Counted from the first letter of the stretch, positions 1 to 7,407 are shown. The stretch: 23,048 bases of DNA from Albidovulum sp. (GCA_030837825.1 JAUQYB010000100.1:1-23048), one strand, 5' to 3'. A program made the numbers and translations. Notes: a model not told the origin generated them from the letters alone.

Positions 1-432
1 GATGCCGACCTTGGCGTATTCCTCCTTCCAGATCGCGTCGAGCCCGTACTGGTTGAACAGCACCGGCACGTCGAGCGAGTAGCGCAGCGTCAGCGGGAAG
101 TAGCCGCCGAACACCGTCACCTCGGTCGGCGACTGCATGGAATCGTCGTCCGACTGCACGGCGTCGATCGTGCCCGACTGCATGGCGCGGAACAGTTCCG
201 ACGTGGGCACGAGCTGGTCGGCGTAGTAAAGCTCGATCTCCATCTGGCCGGCGGCGATCTTGTTGAAGCTGTCGATCGCCGGCTTGCAGACATGCGCGCC
301 AAGCGCCGCGCCGGCATAGGTCTGCATCCGCCACTTGATCGGTGCCGCCTGGGCGCGGACCGCCGGGGCCGAAAGCGCCGCGGCCCCTGCCAGCGCGCCG
401 GTCGAAAGGAACTTCCGTCTTGTCGTCGTCAT
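1..432 (-). CDS. TRAP transporter substrate-binding protein (DctP family), C-terminus outside window
   Basis: Periplasmic binding component of a tripartite ATP-independent periplasmic (TRAP) importer, which would hand its ligand, usually an organic acid, to the DctQ/DctM membrane pair encoded just upstream. Only the first 144 residues are inside the window; the family is usually about 330-370 residues. The N-terminus MTTTRRKFLSTGALAGAAAL is a twin-arginine signal with a hydrophobic stretch, ending near a probable cleavage site after AVRAQA. The mature start IKWRMQTYAG and the segments IELYYADQLVPTSELFRAM and GTIDAVQSDD are typical of the DctP fold. The start ATG at 432 is preceded by GGAGG at a good distance. 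It is third to follow the amidohydrolase gene, 54 bases after dctM, with a 7-bp hairpin in that gap. The ligand cannot be read from the part visible, because the conserved carboxylate-binding arginine lies further on. Confidence 0.9.
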   Translation of the reverse strand, partial: MTTTRRKFLSTGALAGAAALSAPAVRAQAAPIKWRMQTYAGAALGAHVCKPAIDSFNKIAAGQMEIELYYADQLVPTSELFRAMQSGTIDAVQSDDDSMQSPTEVTVFGGYFPLTLRYSLDVPVLFNQYGLDAIWKEEYAKVGI

Positions 433-457
433 CGTGACCTCCGTTGGTTGAATGAAG

Positions 458-476
458 GGGGCGGTTTGTCCGCCCC
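458..476 (-). terminator. Intercistronic hairpin between dctM and the TRAP binding-protein gene
   Basis: A perfect 7-bp GC stem (GGGGCGG / CCGCCCC) with a 5-base loop sits in the 54-base gap after the dctM stop. There is no T-run, so it is not a classical Rho-independent terminator. It more likely protects the upstream mRNA or sets different levels for permease and binding protein. The stem is seen directly; the role is inferred. Confidence 0.5.
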
Positions 477-486
477 TCGCTGAGTG

Positions 487-1830
487 TCAGTTTCCGTAGA
501 CCTGATGCGGCAGCCAGAGCGCGATTTCGGGGAAGACCATGACGATGATCAGCGTCAGGATCATCAGCCCGGCAATCGGGAAGATCGACCGGTAGATGTC
601 GCCGAGCGTCACATGGTCGGGCGCCATCGCACGCATCAGGAACAGGTTGTAGCCGAAGGGGGGCGAGATATAGGCGATCTGGCAGGTGATGGTGTAGAGC
701 ACCCCATACCAGATCAGTGCGTCGCCCGGCGCGATGCCGAGGTCGAGCTTTGCCACCAGCGGCACATAGAGCGGCGCCACGATCACCAGCATCGCGGTAT
801 CGTCGAGGAACATCCCCATGATCAGGAACGACAGCTGCATCAGCACGAGGATCGTCCAGGGCGACAGGCCGAGGTCCTGCAGGAACAGGTTCTCCAGCGC
901 CTTGACTGCCCCGAGCCCGTCAAAGACCGCGCCGAAGGCCAGCGCGGCCAGCAGGATCCACATGAACATGCACGACACGCCAAGTGTCTGCGTCATGCAG
1001 ATTTCGTAGACCCGCCTGGTCATCCGGCCGCGCAGCACGGCGACGAGCGTCGAGATCGCCGCGCCGATCACCGAAGCTTCGACAAGGCTCGCCCAGCCGT
1101 AGATGAAGGGCCCCATCATCGCCGCGAAGATCACCACCGGCATGACCCCCGCACGCAGGAGCGCCGCCTTTTCGGACCAGGAGATGGCGTTGCGTTCCTC
1201 ACGCGACAGCGGCGGCCCGAGGCGCGGGTTCAGCCCGCAGCGGATGACAACGTAGAGGATGAAGATCCCCGCCATCAGAAGCCCGGGAAACACGCCGGCG
1301 AGCCAGAGCTGCCCCACCGGCTGGCGCGCGATCATCGCGTAAAGGACCAGCACAACCGAGGGCGGCACCAGGATGCCGAGGCTCGACCCGCCCTGGATGA
1401 TTCCGGTCACCATCACCTTGTCGTAGTCGCGCTTCAGCATCTCGGGCAGCGCGATGGTGGCGCCGATCGCAAGGCCCGCCACCGAAAGCCCGTTCATCGC
1501 CGAGATGAGGACCATCAGCAGCACCGTGCCGATGGCAAGCCCGCCGGGGATCGGCCCGAACCAGACGTGGAACATCCGGTAGAGGTCGTCCGCCATCCGG
1601 GTTTCCGACATGATGTAGCCCATCCAGACGAACATCGGCAGGGTCAGCATCGGATACCAGTTCATCAGCTTGATCGTGCTGGTGAAGGGGATGGCCGACC
1701 CGCCGGTCCCCCAGAGCGCCAGCGCCGCCACGGCGCCGATGAAGCCGATCACCGCGAAGACGCGCTGCCCGGTCAGGAGCATGGCCAACATGCCCCCGAA
1801 CATCACGATGGCGATATAGTTGTAGTCCAT
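487..1830 (-). CDS. TRAP transporter large permease (DctM family)
   Basis: The 12-TM-type membrane subunit of a TRAP importer, carrying the sodium/substrate translocation path in the inner membrane. It is 447 residues, close to the usual 425-450, and hydrophobic throughout, with the family-typical GGSSLGILVPPSVVLVLYA helix hairpin and the region QLSFLIMGMFLDDTAMLVIV near residues 330-350. The start ATG at 1830 overlaps the dctQ stop by one base (TGATG), so the two are translationally coupled. A longer reading frame extends upstream to 2232, but it runs through dctQ in another frame and is not coding. It works with the DctQ subunit upstream and the DctP protein downstream. The ligand is unknown; the co-transcribed N-formylglutamate amidohydrolase-family enzyme suggests an acidic amino-acid derivative. 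Confidence 0.96.
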   Translation of the reverse strand: MDYNYIAIVMFGGMLAMLLTGQRVFAVIGFIGAVAALALWGTGGSAIPFTSTIKLMNWYPMLTLPMFVWMGYIMSETRMADDLYRMFHVWFGPIPGGLAIGTVLLMVLISAMNGLSVAGLAIGATIALPEMLKRDYDKVMVTGIIQGGSSLGILVPPSVVLVLYAMIARQPVGQLWLAGVFPGLLMAGIFILYVVIRCGLNPRLGPPLSREERNAISWSEKAALLRAGVMPVVIFAAMMGPFIYGWASLVEASVIGAAISTLVAVLRGRMTRRVYEICMTQTLGVSCMFMWILLAALAFGAVFDGLGAVKALENLFLQDLGLSPWTILVLMQLSFLIMGMFLDDTAMLVIVAPLYVPLVAKLDLGIAPGDALIWYGVLYTITCQIAYISPPFGYNLFLMRAMAPDHVTLGDIYRSIFPIAGLMILTLIIVMVFPEIALWLPHQVYGN

Positions 1831-2336
1831 CAGATGTCCTCGCCGCGCAGGTGGGCAATGTCTCGGATCAGGAAGGCGACGCTTTGCAGGATCATCAGGA
1901 ACACGCCGACGCAGATGACGATCTTCACCGGCGCGAGGTAGGGCCGCCAGACCGACCGCGACCGTTCGCCGATCTCGAAGGCATAAAGCGTGCTCTCGAT
2001 CCCGCCCCAGAGGATGACGGCCAGAAAGAAGATCATCGCGAAGACGGTGATCGAATCGACCGCTGCGCGCCTGCGCGTAGACCAGCGGCCATAGAGCAGG
2101 TCCATCCGCACGTTCGCGCCCAGTTGCAGCGAATAGGCGCCGCCCAGCACGAAATAGCTCACCATCGTGAACTGGGCCATTTCCTGCGTCCAAAGCGGCG
2201 GGTGGCCCAACGCCTTGCCGATGATCGACCACAGGAGCACAGCCGACAGCACGAACAGCAGATACATCGCTATGCGGCCGATGCGGTAGTTCACCGCATC
2301 GACGACTTTCACAAAGGTCCGCGTCCAGTTCGGCAT
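1830..2336 (-). CDS. TRAP transporter small permease (DctQ family)
   Basis: The small four-helix membrane subunit that pairs with DctM. It is 168 residues, within the family range. Four hydrophobic segments can be seen: about residues 20-38 (IAMYLLFVLSAVLLWSII), 45-70, 90-112 and 130-155. The segment between the first two contains the typical LWTQEMAQFTMVSYFVLGG pattern. The start ATG at 2336 comes one base after the stop of the amidohydrolase gene (TGA-A-ATG), and its own stop shares a base with the dctM start, so the four genes form one tight operon. Nothing suggests truncation. The exact substrate is not indicated by this subunit. Confidence 0.94.
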   Translation of the reverse strand: MPNWTRTFVKVVDAVNYRIGRIAMYLLFVLSAVLLWSIIGKALGHPPLWTQEMAQFTMVSYFVLGGAYSLQLGANVRMDLLYGRWSTRRRAAVDSITVFAMIFFLAVILWGGIESTLYAFEIGERSRSVWRPYLAPVKIVICVGVFLMILQSVAFLIRDIAHLRGEDI

Positions 2337-2337
2337 T

Positions 2338-3126
2338 TCAGTGGCTCGCCTTTTTCATTTGCGGGGCGTCGGCGGCCGCGAGTGCCGCCTCGAGGACGGG
2401 CGCAAGCGTCGCCGCCATCGCCGCCTCGGCCTCGGGGGTCGCTATCAGGTCGTTGCGGATTTCCAGCATGACGTTCGCCAGACCGTAGGGCGTGGCCTGG
2501 AGGCGGAGCGTGTGGGTCACCTCGTCGGCCGCCGAATAGGGCTCGTTCAGCCGGCAATCGAGGCGGGTGCGCGCCTTCGCCTCGGCGACGACGGCAAGCG
2601 CGAGCGCTGGGTCCGCGTCATGGATCACGCCGAATTCGACGGCGCGCGGCGTGCCGAACCAGACCGGCGTGAAGCTGTGGACGGCGACGATCACGGGCGG
2701 CAGCCCGGCGGCCAGCCGCCGCGCGATCTCGGCCCGCAGATGGGCGTGGAAGGGCAGGTAGATCGCCTCGGTCCGCCGCAGCCTTTCATCCGCGCCAAGC
2801 CGCAGGTTGCCGGGAATGTCGTAGTCCTCGCTCCGCGCCGTCATGGCGCCGGCGGAATGCGGCGGCCGGTTCAGGTCGTAGACCAGACGCGATACCCCCG
2901 CCGCGACCAGGGGCGCGTCGAGAAGCCCGGCCAGCCGCCGCGCCACGCCGAGCGCGCCGGGGTCCCAGGCGATATGCGCCGACCGCGCCTGAGGCGATAG
3001 GCCGAGCGTCCCGAAGGCGGCTGGGAAGCGGTTGGAGGCATGTTCGCAGACGACAAGGAACGGTCCGCAGGCCTCGCGGTTTTCCGTCACCACGACATCG
3101 TGGCCGGCTTCTTGCGCCCGCGCCAT
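2338..3126 (-). CDS. N-formylglutamate amidohydrolase family protein
   Basis: A 262-residue protein of the N-formylglutamate amidohydrolase family (HutG-type, PF05013), which hydrolyses N-formyl-glutamate or related N-acyl amino acids and is related in fold to zinc carboxypeptidases. Family motifs visible are CEHASN (residues 27-32), HIAWDPGA (51-58), YDLNRP (83-88), HSFTPV (150-155) and a late MLEIRNDLI (220-228) whose Glu is likely catalytic. The reading frame stays open upstream to 3360, but that extension is low-complexity and overlaps the divergent regulator. ATG 3126 directly precedes the conserved part and has a G-rich Shine-Dalgarno. It is the first gene of a TRAP transporter operon, so its substrate is probably what the transporter brings in. 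No other histidine-degradation (hut) gene is present, so true HutG function is uncertain. Confidence 0.9.
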   Translation of the reverse strand: MARAQEAGHDVVVTENREACGPFLVVCEHASNRFPAAFGTLGLSPQARSAHIAWDPGALGVARRLAGLLDAPLVAAGVSRLVYDLNRPPHSAGAMTARSEDYDIPGNLRLGADERLRRTEAIYLPFHAHLRAEIARRLAAGLPPVIVAVHSFTPVWFGTPRAVEFGVIHDADPALALAVVAEAKARTRLDCRLNEPYSAADEVTHTLRLQATPYGLANVMLEIRNDLIATPEAEAAMAATLAPVLEAALAAADAPQMKKASH

Positions 3127-3179
3127 TGTCCGGCTGCCCCCCTGATTCACCGATACAGGCTCGTTCGCCGGGTCGCTTT

Positions 3180-3226
3180 CTGTCAAGATGTTTTCTTGCC
3201 CGCGTTTTCTGTTACAATCTTTTCTG
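3180..3226 (+). promoter_or_regulatory. Divergent control region of rpiR and the TRAP operon: extended -10 and TTTTCT repeats
   Basis: This is the only AT-rich patch between the two divergent units. TTTTCT occurs three times, at 3191-3196, 3205-3210 and 3220-3225 (14- and 15-base steps), the first two inside an identical GTTTTCT. A perfect inverted repeat CAAGA-N5-TCTTG covers 3184-3198. On the plus strand TGTTACAAT (3210-3218) fits an extended -10 element (TGn plus TACAAT, 5 of 6). On the minus strand TTGACA lies at 3186-3181, without a good -10 at 17 bases. I infer regulator binding sites, probably for the divergent RpiR protein. Confidence 0.45.
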
Positions 3227-3268
3227 GCGTGGCCGGTTTCGGGTCCGCCCCGGGGGGAGGATGTGCCG

Positions 3269-4141
3269 GTGCCGGTTGCGGCGCGAACCATCGAAAACCA
3301 GATCAAGGCGAGCTTCGGCGACCTCACCCGCGCCGAACGCCAGCTTGCGACCCATATCACGCGCCACTATCCGGTGGCCGTGCTGGGCTCGATCACCGCG
3401 CTGGCGAAGGGGGCCGAGGTTTCGACGCCGACCGTGGTCCGGCTGGTCCAGAAGCTCGGCTACAAGGGCTACCCGGATTTCCAGGCGGTCGTCCGCGCCG
3501 AGGTCGAGGAACGGCTGATCTCGCCCCTGGCCAAGCACGACCGCTGGGCGGGGGGCGTGCCCGACACCCATATCCTCAACCGCTTCGCCGATGCGGTGGT
3601 GGGCAACCTCCAGGCGACGCTCGGCCAGATCGACCATGACGAATTCGACGCGATCGCCCGGCTGATGGCCGACCGCGGGCGCAAGGTCTATGCGATGGGC
3701 GGGCGGATCACCCATGCGATGGCGGATTATTTCGTCACCCACATGAAGGTCATCCGCCGCGACGTCACGCTGATCTCAGACATGTCGAACGCCTGGCCGC
3801 CGGCGCTTCTCGACATGGTGCCGGGCGACGTGCTTCTGGCCTTCGACATCCGGCGCTACGAGAACAACGTGCTCAGCCTTGTGGAGATCGCCGCCGACCA
3901 GGGCGCCGAGGTGGTGCTGGTCACCGACCAGTGGGTCTCGCCCGCGGCCGAACGCGCGCGCTACCGGCTTTCGGCGCATGTCGAGGCGCCCTCGGCCTGG
4001 GATTCGACTGTGGCGATCCAGGTGCTGGTGGAGACGCTGCTGGCGGCGGTCCAGACCCTGACCTGGGACGAGACGCAGGCGCGGATGAAGCGACTCGAGG
4101 AGCTTTACGCGCGCGCCCGCTTCTTCCGCCGGTCGCGCTAG
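3269..4141 (+). CDS. MurR/RpiR family transcriptional regulator (HTH_6 plus SIS domains)
   Basis: A DNA-binding regulator of the RpiR family: an N-terminal helix-turn-helix (about residues 5-75, core SITALAKGAEVSTPTVVRLV) followed by a SIS sugar-phosphate-isomerase-like sensor domain (about 125-255, with VYAMGGRITHAMADYFVTHM). From the GTG at 3269 it is 290 residues, normal for the family. I chose this start because GGGGGGAGG at 3252-3260 lies 8 bases before it. An ATG in frame at 3188 would add a low-quality 27-residue extension and would lie upstream of the likely transcription start; GTG 3263 is the other alternative. It is divergent from the amidohydrolase-TRAP operon and is the likely local regulator. 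RpiR proteins often sense phosphosugars, but some sense other small acids. Its stop overlaps that of the EamA gene. Confidence 0.88.
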   Translation: MPVAARTIENQIKASFGDLTRAERQLATHITRHYPVAVLGSITALAKGAEVSTPTVVRLVQKLGYKGYPDFQAVVRAEVEERLISPLAKHDRWAGGVPDTHILNRFADAVVGNLQATLGQIDHDEFDAIARLMADRGRKVYAMGGRITHAMADYFVTHMKVIRRDVTLISDMSNAWPPALLDMVPGDVLLAFDIRRYENNVLSLVEIAADQGAEVVLVTDQWVSPAAERARYRLSAHVEAPSAWDSTVAIQVLVETLLAAVQTLTWDETQARMKRLEELYARARFFRRSR

Positions 4142-5031
4142 GATGTGATCGGCGGCGGGCGGTGCCGCATTCCGGTCAGCGCATTCAGCGCGATGGCGCC
4201 AAGCAGCACCGCGCCGCCCAGGAAGGTTCCCGCGCTCGCGCCTTCGTTGAGGAACAGCCACACCCAGACCGGCGCCAGCATCACCTCGGCCATCGACAGG
4301 ATGCCGATCTCGGCGGCGGGGACCACCCGGCTGCCGGCCGTGTAGATCGCCATGCCCAGGCCGAGAAGCACCGCCCCCATGAACAGGGCGATGGCCACCG
4401 CACCCGGCGAAAGCGCGAAGCTCTCGCCCCTGGCCGAAATCACCGCCGCGGCGACGACGGCCGACAGCACTCCGCCGATCAGCACGGCGGGCAGCATGTC
4501 GCCAAGCCGGCCCCAGCGCAGCGTGATGGTGAAGGCCGCGAAGCCCGACGCCGACAGGAGCGCCGCGAGATTGCCGAGCCCCGCACCGATGGCAAGACCC
4601 TCGCGCACCATCACGAAGATGCCCACGCCGGCAGCCGCGATCGCCACCCAGGTCGCGGGGCGCACCGGCTCCTCCAGAAGAAGCCAGGCCATCACCGCCG
4701 TCATCAGGGGCGTTGCAGAGAAGAGAAAGACGGCATTTGCGACCGTCGTCGCCTGAATCGCGAAGATCGCGCCGGCGAAGGCGAAGACGAGGCCGGTGCC
4801 GCCGATCAGCGCGGGCCAGCCGGCCGCGCGGATGCGGGACAGGGGGCGGCCGCCCGACCGGCGCAGGATCACGACGAAGAGCACCGGCACCAGGCCGAGC
4901 GAACGGTAGAAGAGAATCTGCCAGCTGCCGGCCTCGCCCATGAGCCGGATCGCCAGCCCCATGAGCGACCACAGAACCGCCGCCCCGACCACGAGCGTCA
5001 TGCCCCGCCGGTATCCGATCTCGCTGCCCAT
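4138..5031 (-). CDS. EamA/DMT family transporter (inner-membrane exporter)
   Basis: A 297-residue member of the drug/metabolite transporter superfamily with the expected ten transmembrane helices arranged as two EamA repeats (about residues 8-140 and 150-285). The first repeat contains LWSLMGLAIRLMG and ATTVANAVFLFSATPLMTAV, the second PAAEIGILSMAEVMLAPVWV, both characteristic of RhaT/YdcZ-like permeases. Such proteins usually export amino acids or other metabolites; the substrate cannot be told from sequence. The start ATG 5031 has a strong AAAGGAGAGG Shine-Dalgarno. Its stop (4138-4140) and the rpiR stop (4139-4141) share the palindrome CTAG, leaving no room for a terminator between them. 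A 100-base gap separates it from the glycosylase gene upstream, in which I see no clear promoter or hairpin, so it may be the last gene of the long operon or independent. Confidence 0.92.
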   Translation of the reverse strand: MGSEIGYRRGMTLVVGAAVLWSLMGLAIRLMGEAGSWQILFYRSLGLVPVLFVVILRRSGGRPLSRIRAAGWPALIGGTGLVFAFAGAIFAIQATTVANAVFLFSATPLMTAVMAWLLLEEPVRPATWVAIAAAGVGIFVMVREGLAIGAGLGNLAALLSASGFAAFTITLRWGRLGDMLPAVLIGGVLSAVVAAAVISARGESFALSPGAVAIALFMGAVLLGLGMAIYTAGSRVVPAAEIGILSMAEVMLAPVWVWLFLNEGASAGTFLGGAVLLGAIALNALTGMRHRPPPITS

Positions 5032-5131
5032 CCCGCCTCTCCTTTCGCGCAGGGTGACGGCGGGCCGTCTGCCGGGCTTGCCCGATGGCGACGCCGGAGG
5101 GGGCCGTTTGCGACGGGCGGCTTGCGGAGGG

Positions 5132-6337
5132 TCAGGCGGGGCGCAGCCAGTCCGGGGCGCAGGTCACCTCGGCGCAACCCGCGAACCGCGCCAGCCGGTC
5201 AAGCTCGGCCATCAGCCGCCCAGTGCGGGCCGCGCCCATCGCCACGCCGCCTTCGGGCCAGAAGGCGCGCACGGCAAGCCGCCCCTCGGCCCGGACTGCC
5301 TTCGCGTCGATCCGGCCGATGATGCGGTCGCGTTCCATCACCGGAAAGACGTAGTAGCCATAGCGCCGCTTCGGTCCGGGCACGAATATCTCGATCCGGT
5401 AGTGGAAGCCGAACAGCCGTTCGGCCCGGTTGCGGTCGCGCAGCGCCGGATCGAAGGGCGACAGGATGCGGACCCGGTTCGCGGGCTCCGCCACCGCCGC
5501 CGCTGCCTCCAGGACGTCGGGCCGGGCGAAACAGCGGCGCGGGCGCCTGTCCGCGCCCTCGGCGGCGATCTCGACGATCTCGCCCCGCGCCTGCGCCCCT
5601 GAGCACCAGGCCTTCGCCTCGTCGGGCTTCACCGTCGCCCAGAACGCCGCAAGTTCGCCCGAAGTGGCGAAGCCCAGCCGGTCGAGTGCCGCGTTGCAGG
5701 CCCAGGCGATCGTGTCCGCCTCCGAGGGCGGGGGATCGCGGTGCGCGGCGGGGTGGACGCGCTCGGTCAGGTCGAATTGCTTGGCGAAGTTGCTCCGGTG
5801 GCAGACCGAGACCTCGCCGGTGTGCCAGAGATATTCCAGCGCGGTTTTCGACGGGTGCCAGTTCCACCAGCCGCCCTTGCCCCGCGCCTCGTCCGCGCCG
5901 ACATCGCCGGTGCCCACGGGGCCTTCCGCGCGGACATGGGCCAGAACCTCCTCGATCCGGTCGTGGAACGCCGCGCCCTGCCAGGCGGTCCAGCTTTCGC
6001 GGATGCGTTCGGCATCGCGGGCGAAGCGCAACTTCCAGTGGCCGAAGAACTCGATCGGGATCACCGAGGCGTCATGGGTCCAGTGTTCGAAAAGGGTCCG
6101 GTCGCGTTCGAGAAGCGGCGCGAGATTCCCCGGCCGGTAGGACTGGCGGCGCGACCAGAGGATCATGTGATGCGCGCGTTCGACGGTGTTGACGCTGTCG
6201 ACCTGAACGAAACCGAGCCGGCGGATCAGCGCCAGCAGATCGGCGCCCTTCGCCGGCCCGACCGGCGGCTCGATCAGCGCGTGGCGGTCGAGGAAGAGCC
6301 GCCGCGCGGGTTCGTTGGCCAGGATCGGCAGCGCCAT
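5132..6337 (-). CDS. YcaQ/AlkX-like DNA glycosylase (winged-helix, HTH_42 family)
   Basis: A 401-residue protein of the HTH_42 (DUF1006) family, which includes Streptomyces AlkZ and E. coli YcaQ (AlkX), monofunctional DNA glycosylases that unhook interstrand crosslinks and remove bulky N7-alkylguanines. The catalytic region reads RRLGFVQVDSVNTVERAHH with Q45-V46-D47, i.e. the Q-x-D signature of the YcaQ branch rather than the Q-x-Q of AlkZ. Other family hallmarks are FEHWTHDASVIPIE, the tandem winged-helix core, and the C-terminal LSPFDPALRDRNRAERLFGFHYRIE. ATG 6337 is taken as start; an in-frame GTG at 6352 overlaps the stop of the dipeptidase gene as GTGA and is a good alternative. The reading frame runs open to 7105, but that part is the dipeptidase in another frame. 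A DNA-repair enzyme at the end of a peptide-transport operon is unexpected. Confidence 0.88.
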   Translation of the reverse strand: MALPILANEPARRLFLDRHALIEPPVGPAKGADLLALIRRLGFVQVDSVNTVERAHHMILWSRRQSYRPGNLAPLLERDRTLFEHWTHDASVIPIEFFGHWKLRFARDAERIRESWTAWQGAAFHDRIEEVLAHVRAEGPVGTGDVGADEARGKGGWWNWHPSKTALEYLWHTGEVSVCHRSNFAKQFDLTERVHPAAHRDPPPSEADTIAWACNAALDRLGFATSGELAAFWATVKPDEAKAWCSGAQARGEIVEIAAEGADRRPRRCFARPDVLEAAAAVAEPANRVRILSPFDPALRDRNRAERLFGFHYRIEIFVPGPKRRYGYYVFPVMERDRIIGRIDAKAVRAEGRLAVRAFWPEGGVAMGAARTGRLMAELDRLARFAGCAEVTCAPDWLRPA

Positions 6338-6348
6338 CGGCCGCCCCG

Positions 6349-7401
6349 TCACCCGCCCCAGGTGCGCGAGAGAAGCGCGAGCCAGTTTCCGTGCGCGATC
6401 TTCTCCAGCAGCGGCTCGTCGTAGCCATGCGCCCGGAGCGCGTCGAGAAGCCGGGGCAATCCCGCCGCGTCGCCGATGCCGTTCGGCAGCGTCGCCCCGT
6501 CGAAGTCCGAGCCGAGGCCCACCCGGTCCTCGCCGAGCCGGCCGATCAGGTGGTCCATGTGGCGCAGGATCGGCTCCCAGCCGTCGAAGGGCGCCTTGCG
6601 GCCGTCCTCGCGCAAAAAGACGGTGGCGAAGTTGAGCCCCACCATGCCGTCCCGCTCGCGGATCATGTCGAGCTGCCGGTCGGTCAGGTTGCGGGTCGAG
6701 GGCGTCACCGCATGGGCGTTGGAATGGGTGGCGACCAGGGGCGCGTCCGACAGCGCCGCCACATCGTCGAACCCCCCCCCGTTCAGGTGGCTGAGGTCGA
6801 TCATCACCTTCAGCCGGTTGCATTCGCGGACAAGGTCCTTGCCGGCCGCGGTCAGGCCCGGCCCGGTGTCGGGCGTTCCGGGGAAGCGGAACGGGACACC
6901 GTGGCCGAAGACCGTGGGCCGCGACCAGACCGGGCCGAGCGAGCGCAGGCCGGCCGCGTGCCAGAGATGCAGCGCGTCGAGGTCCTCGCCGATCGGCTCG
7001 GCGCCCTCGAAATGCAGGATCGCGGCGACCTTTCCCGCCGCCATCGCGGCGCGGATGTCGGCAACGCTGCGGCAGATGGCGAGCGTGCCGGTCCGTTCCA
7101 TCCACATCAGATGGCCGATCATCGCCGCGGCCACCGGCTGCGCCGCCCCGGCGCCGATCAGGTCGGGCAGCGGCAGGTCGTAGGGCGGCGCGTCCATGAT
7201 CGCCTCGAAGTCCGGCGCGTCATGGGCGGTGGGGGATGAGATGTAGACCGCGAAGAACCCGCCTGCGAGCCCCCCGGCCTTCATCCGCGGCAGGTCGAGG
7301 TGGCCCTTGCCCTCGCCGGCAAGCCAGATCGTCTCGCGCCTCGCCGGGTCGCGCAAAAGACGGAGGAGGAAGTCGTTGTGGCCGTCGAAGACTGGGATCA
7401 T
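6349..7401 (-). CDS. Dipeptidase of peptidase family M19 (renal/membrane dipeptidase type)
   Basis: A 350-residue zinc dipeptidase of the M19 family, hydrolysing dipeptides, including those with a C-terminal D-residue in many members. No signal peptide is seen, so it should act in the cytoplasm on imported peptides. Metal ligands align with those known for the renal enzyme: H8 and D10 (DGHND), the bridging E132 (HFEGAE), H205 (DLSHLN) and H226 (ATHSNAH). R237 and D299 (GSDFDG) also match. The residue corresponding to the substrate-binding His of the renal enzyme appears to be Trp159 (LGPVWSR), as I recall for a proteobacterial subgroup. A run of nine C on the plus strand (6772-6780) encodes three Gly and keeps the frame. 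It starts 6 bases after the second ATPase gene of the peptide importer, so transport and cleavage are coupled. Confidence 0.93.
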   Translation of the reverse strand: MIPVFDGHNDFLLRLLRDPARRETIWLAGEGKGHLDLPRMKAGGLAGGFFAVYISSPTAHDAPDFEAIMDAPPYDLPLPDLIGAGAAQPVAAAMIGHLMWMERTGTLAICRSVADIRAAMAAGKVAAILHFEGAEPIGEDLDALHLWHAAGLRSLGPVWSRPTVFGHGVPFRFPGTPDTGPGLTAAGKDLVRECNRLKVMIDLSHLNGGGFDDVAALSDAPLVATHSNAHAVTPSTRNLTDRQLDMIRERDGMVGLNFATVFLREDGRKAPFDGWEPILRHMDHLIGRLGEDRVGLGSDFDGATLPNGIGDAAGLPRLLDALRAHGYDEPLLEKIAHGNWLALLSRTWGG

Positions 7402-7407
7402 GGCACC

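Noticed and set aside
484..1941. Plus-strand 485-codon open frame opposite dctM
   Set aside because: Rich in His, Asp, Arg and Gln as expected for an antisense shadow; the minus strand encodes an unmistakable TRAP permease.
3188..3268. ATG 3188 as start of the RpiR regulator
   Set aside because: It lies inside the inverted repeat and upstream of the extended -10, has no Shine-Dalgarno, and adds an unconserved-looking extension.
5132..7105. 657-residue fusion reading of glycosylase plus upstream sequence
   Set aside because: Residues upstream of 6352 are the M19 dipeptidase read in the wrong frame; the glycosylase family starts at the MALPILANEPARRLFL region.
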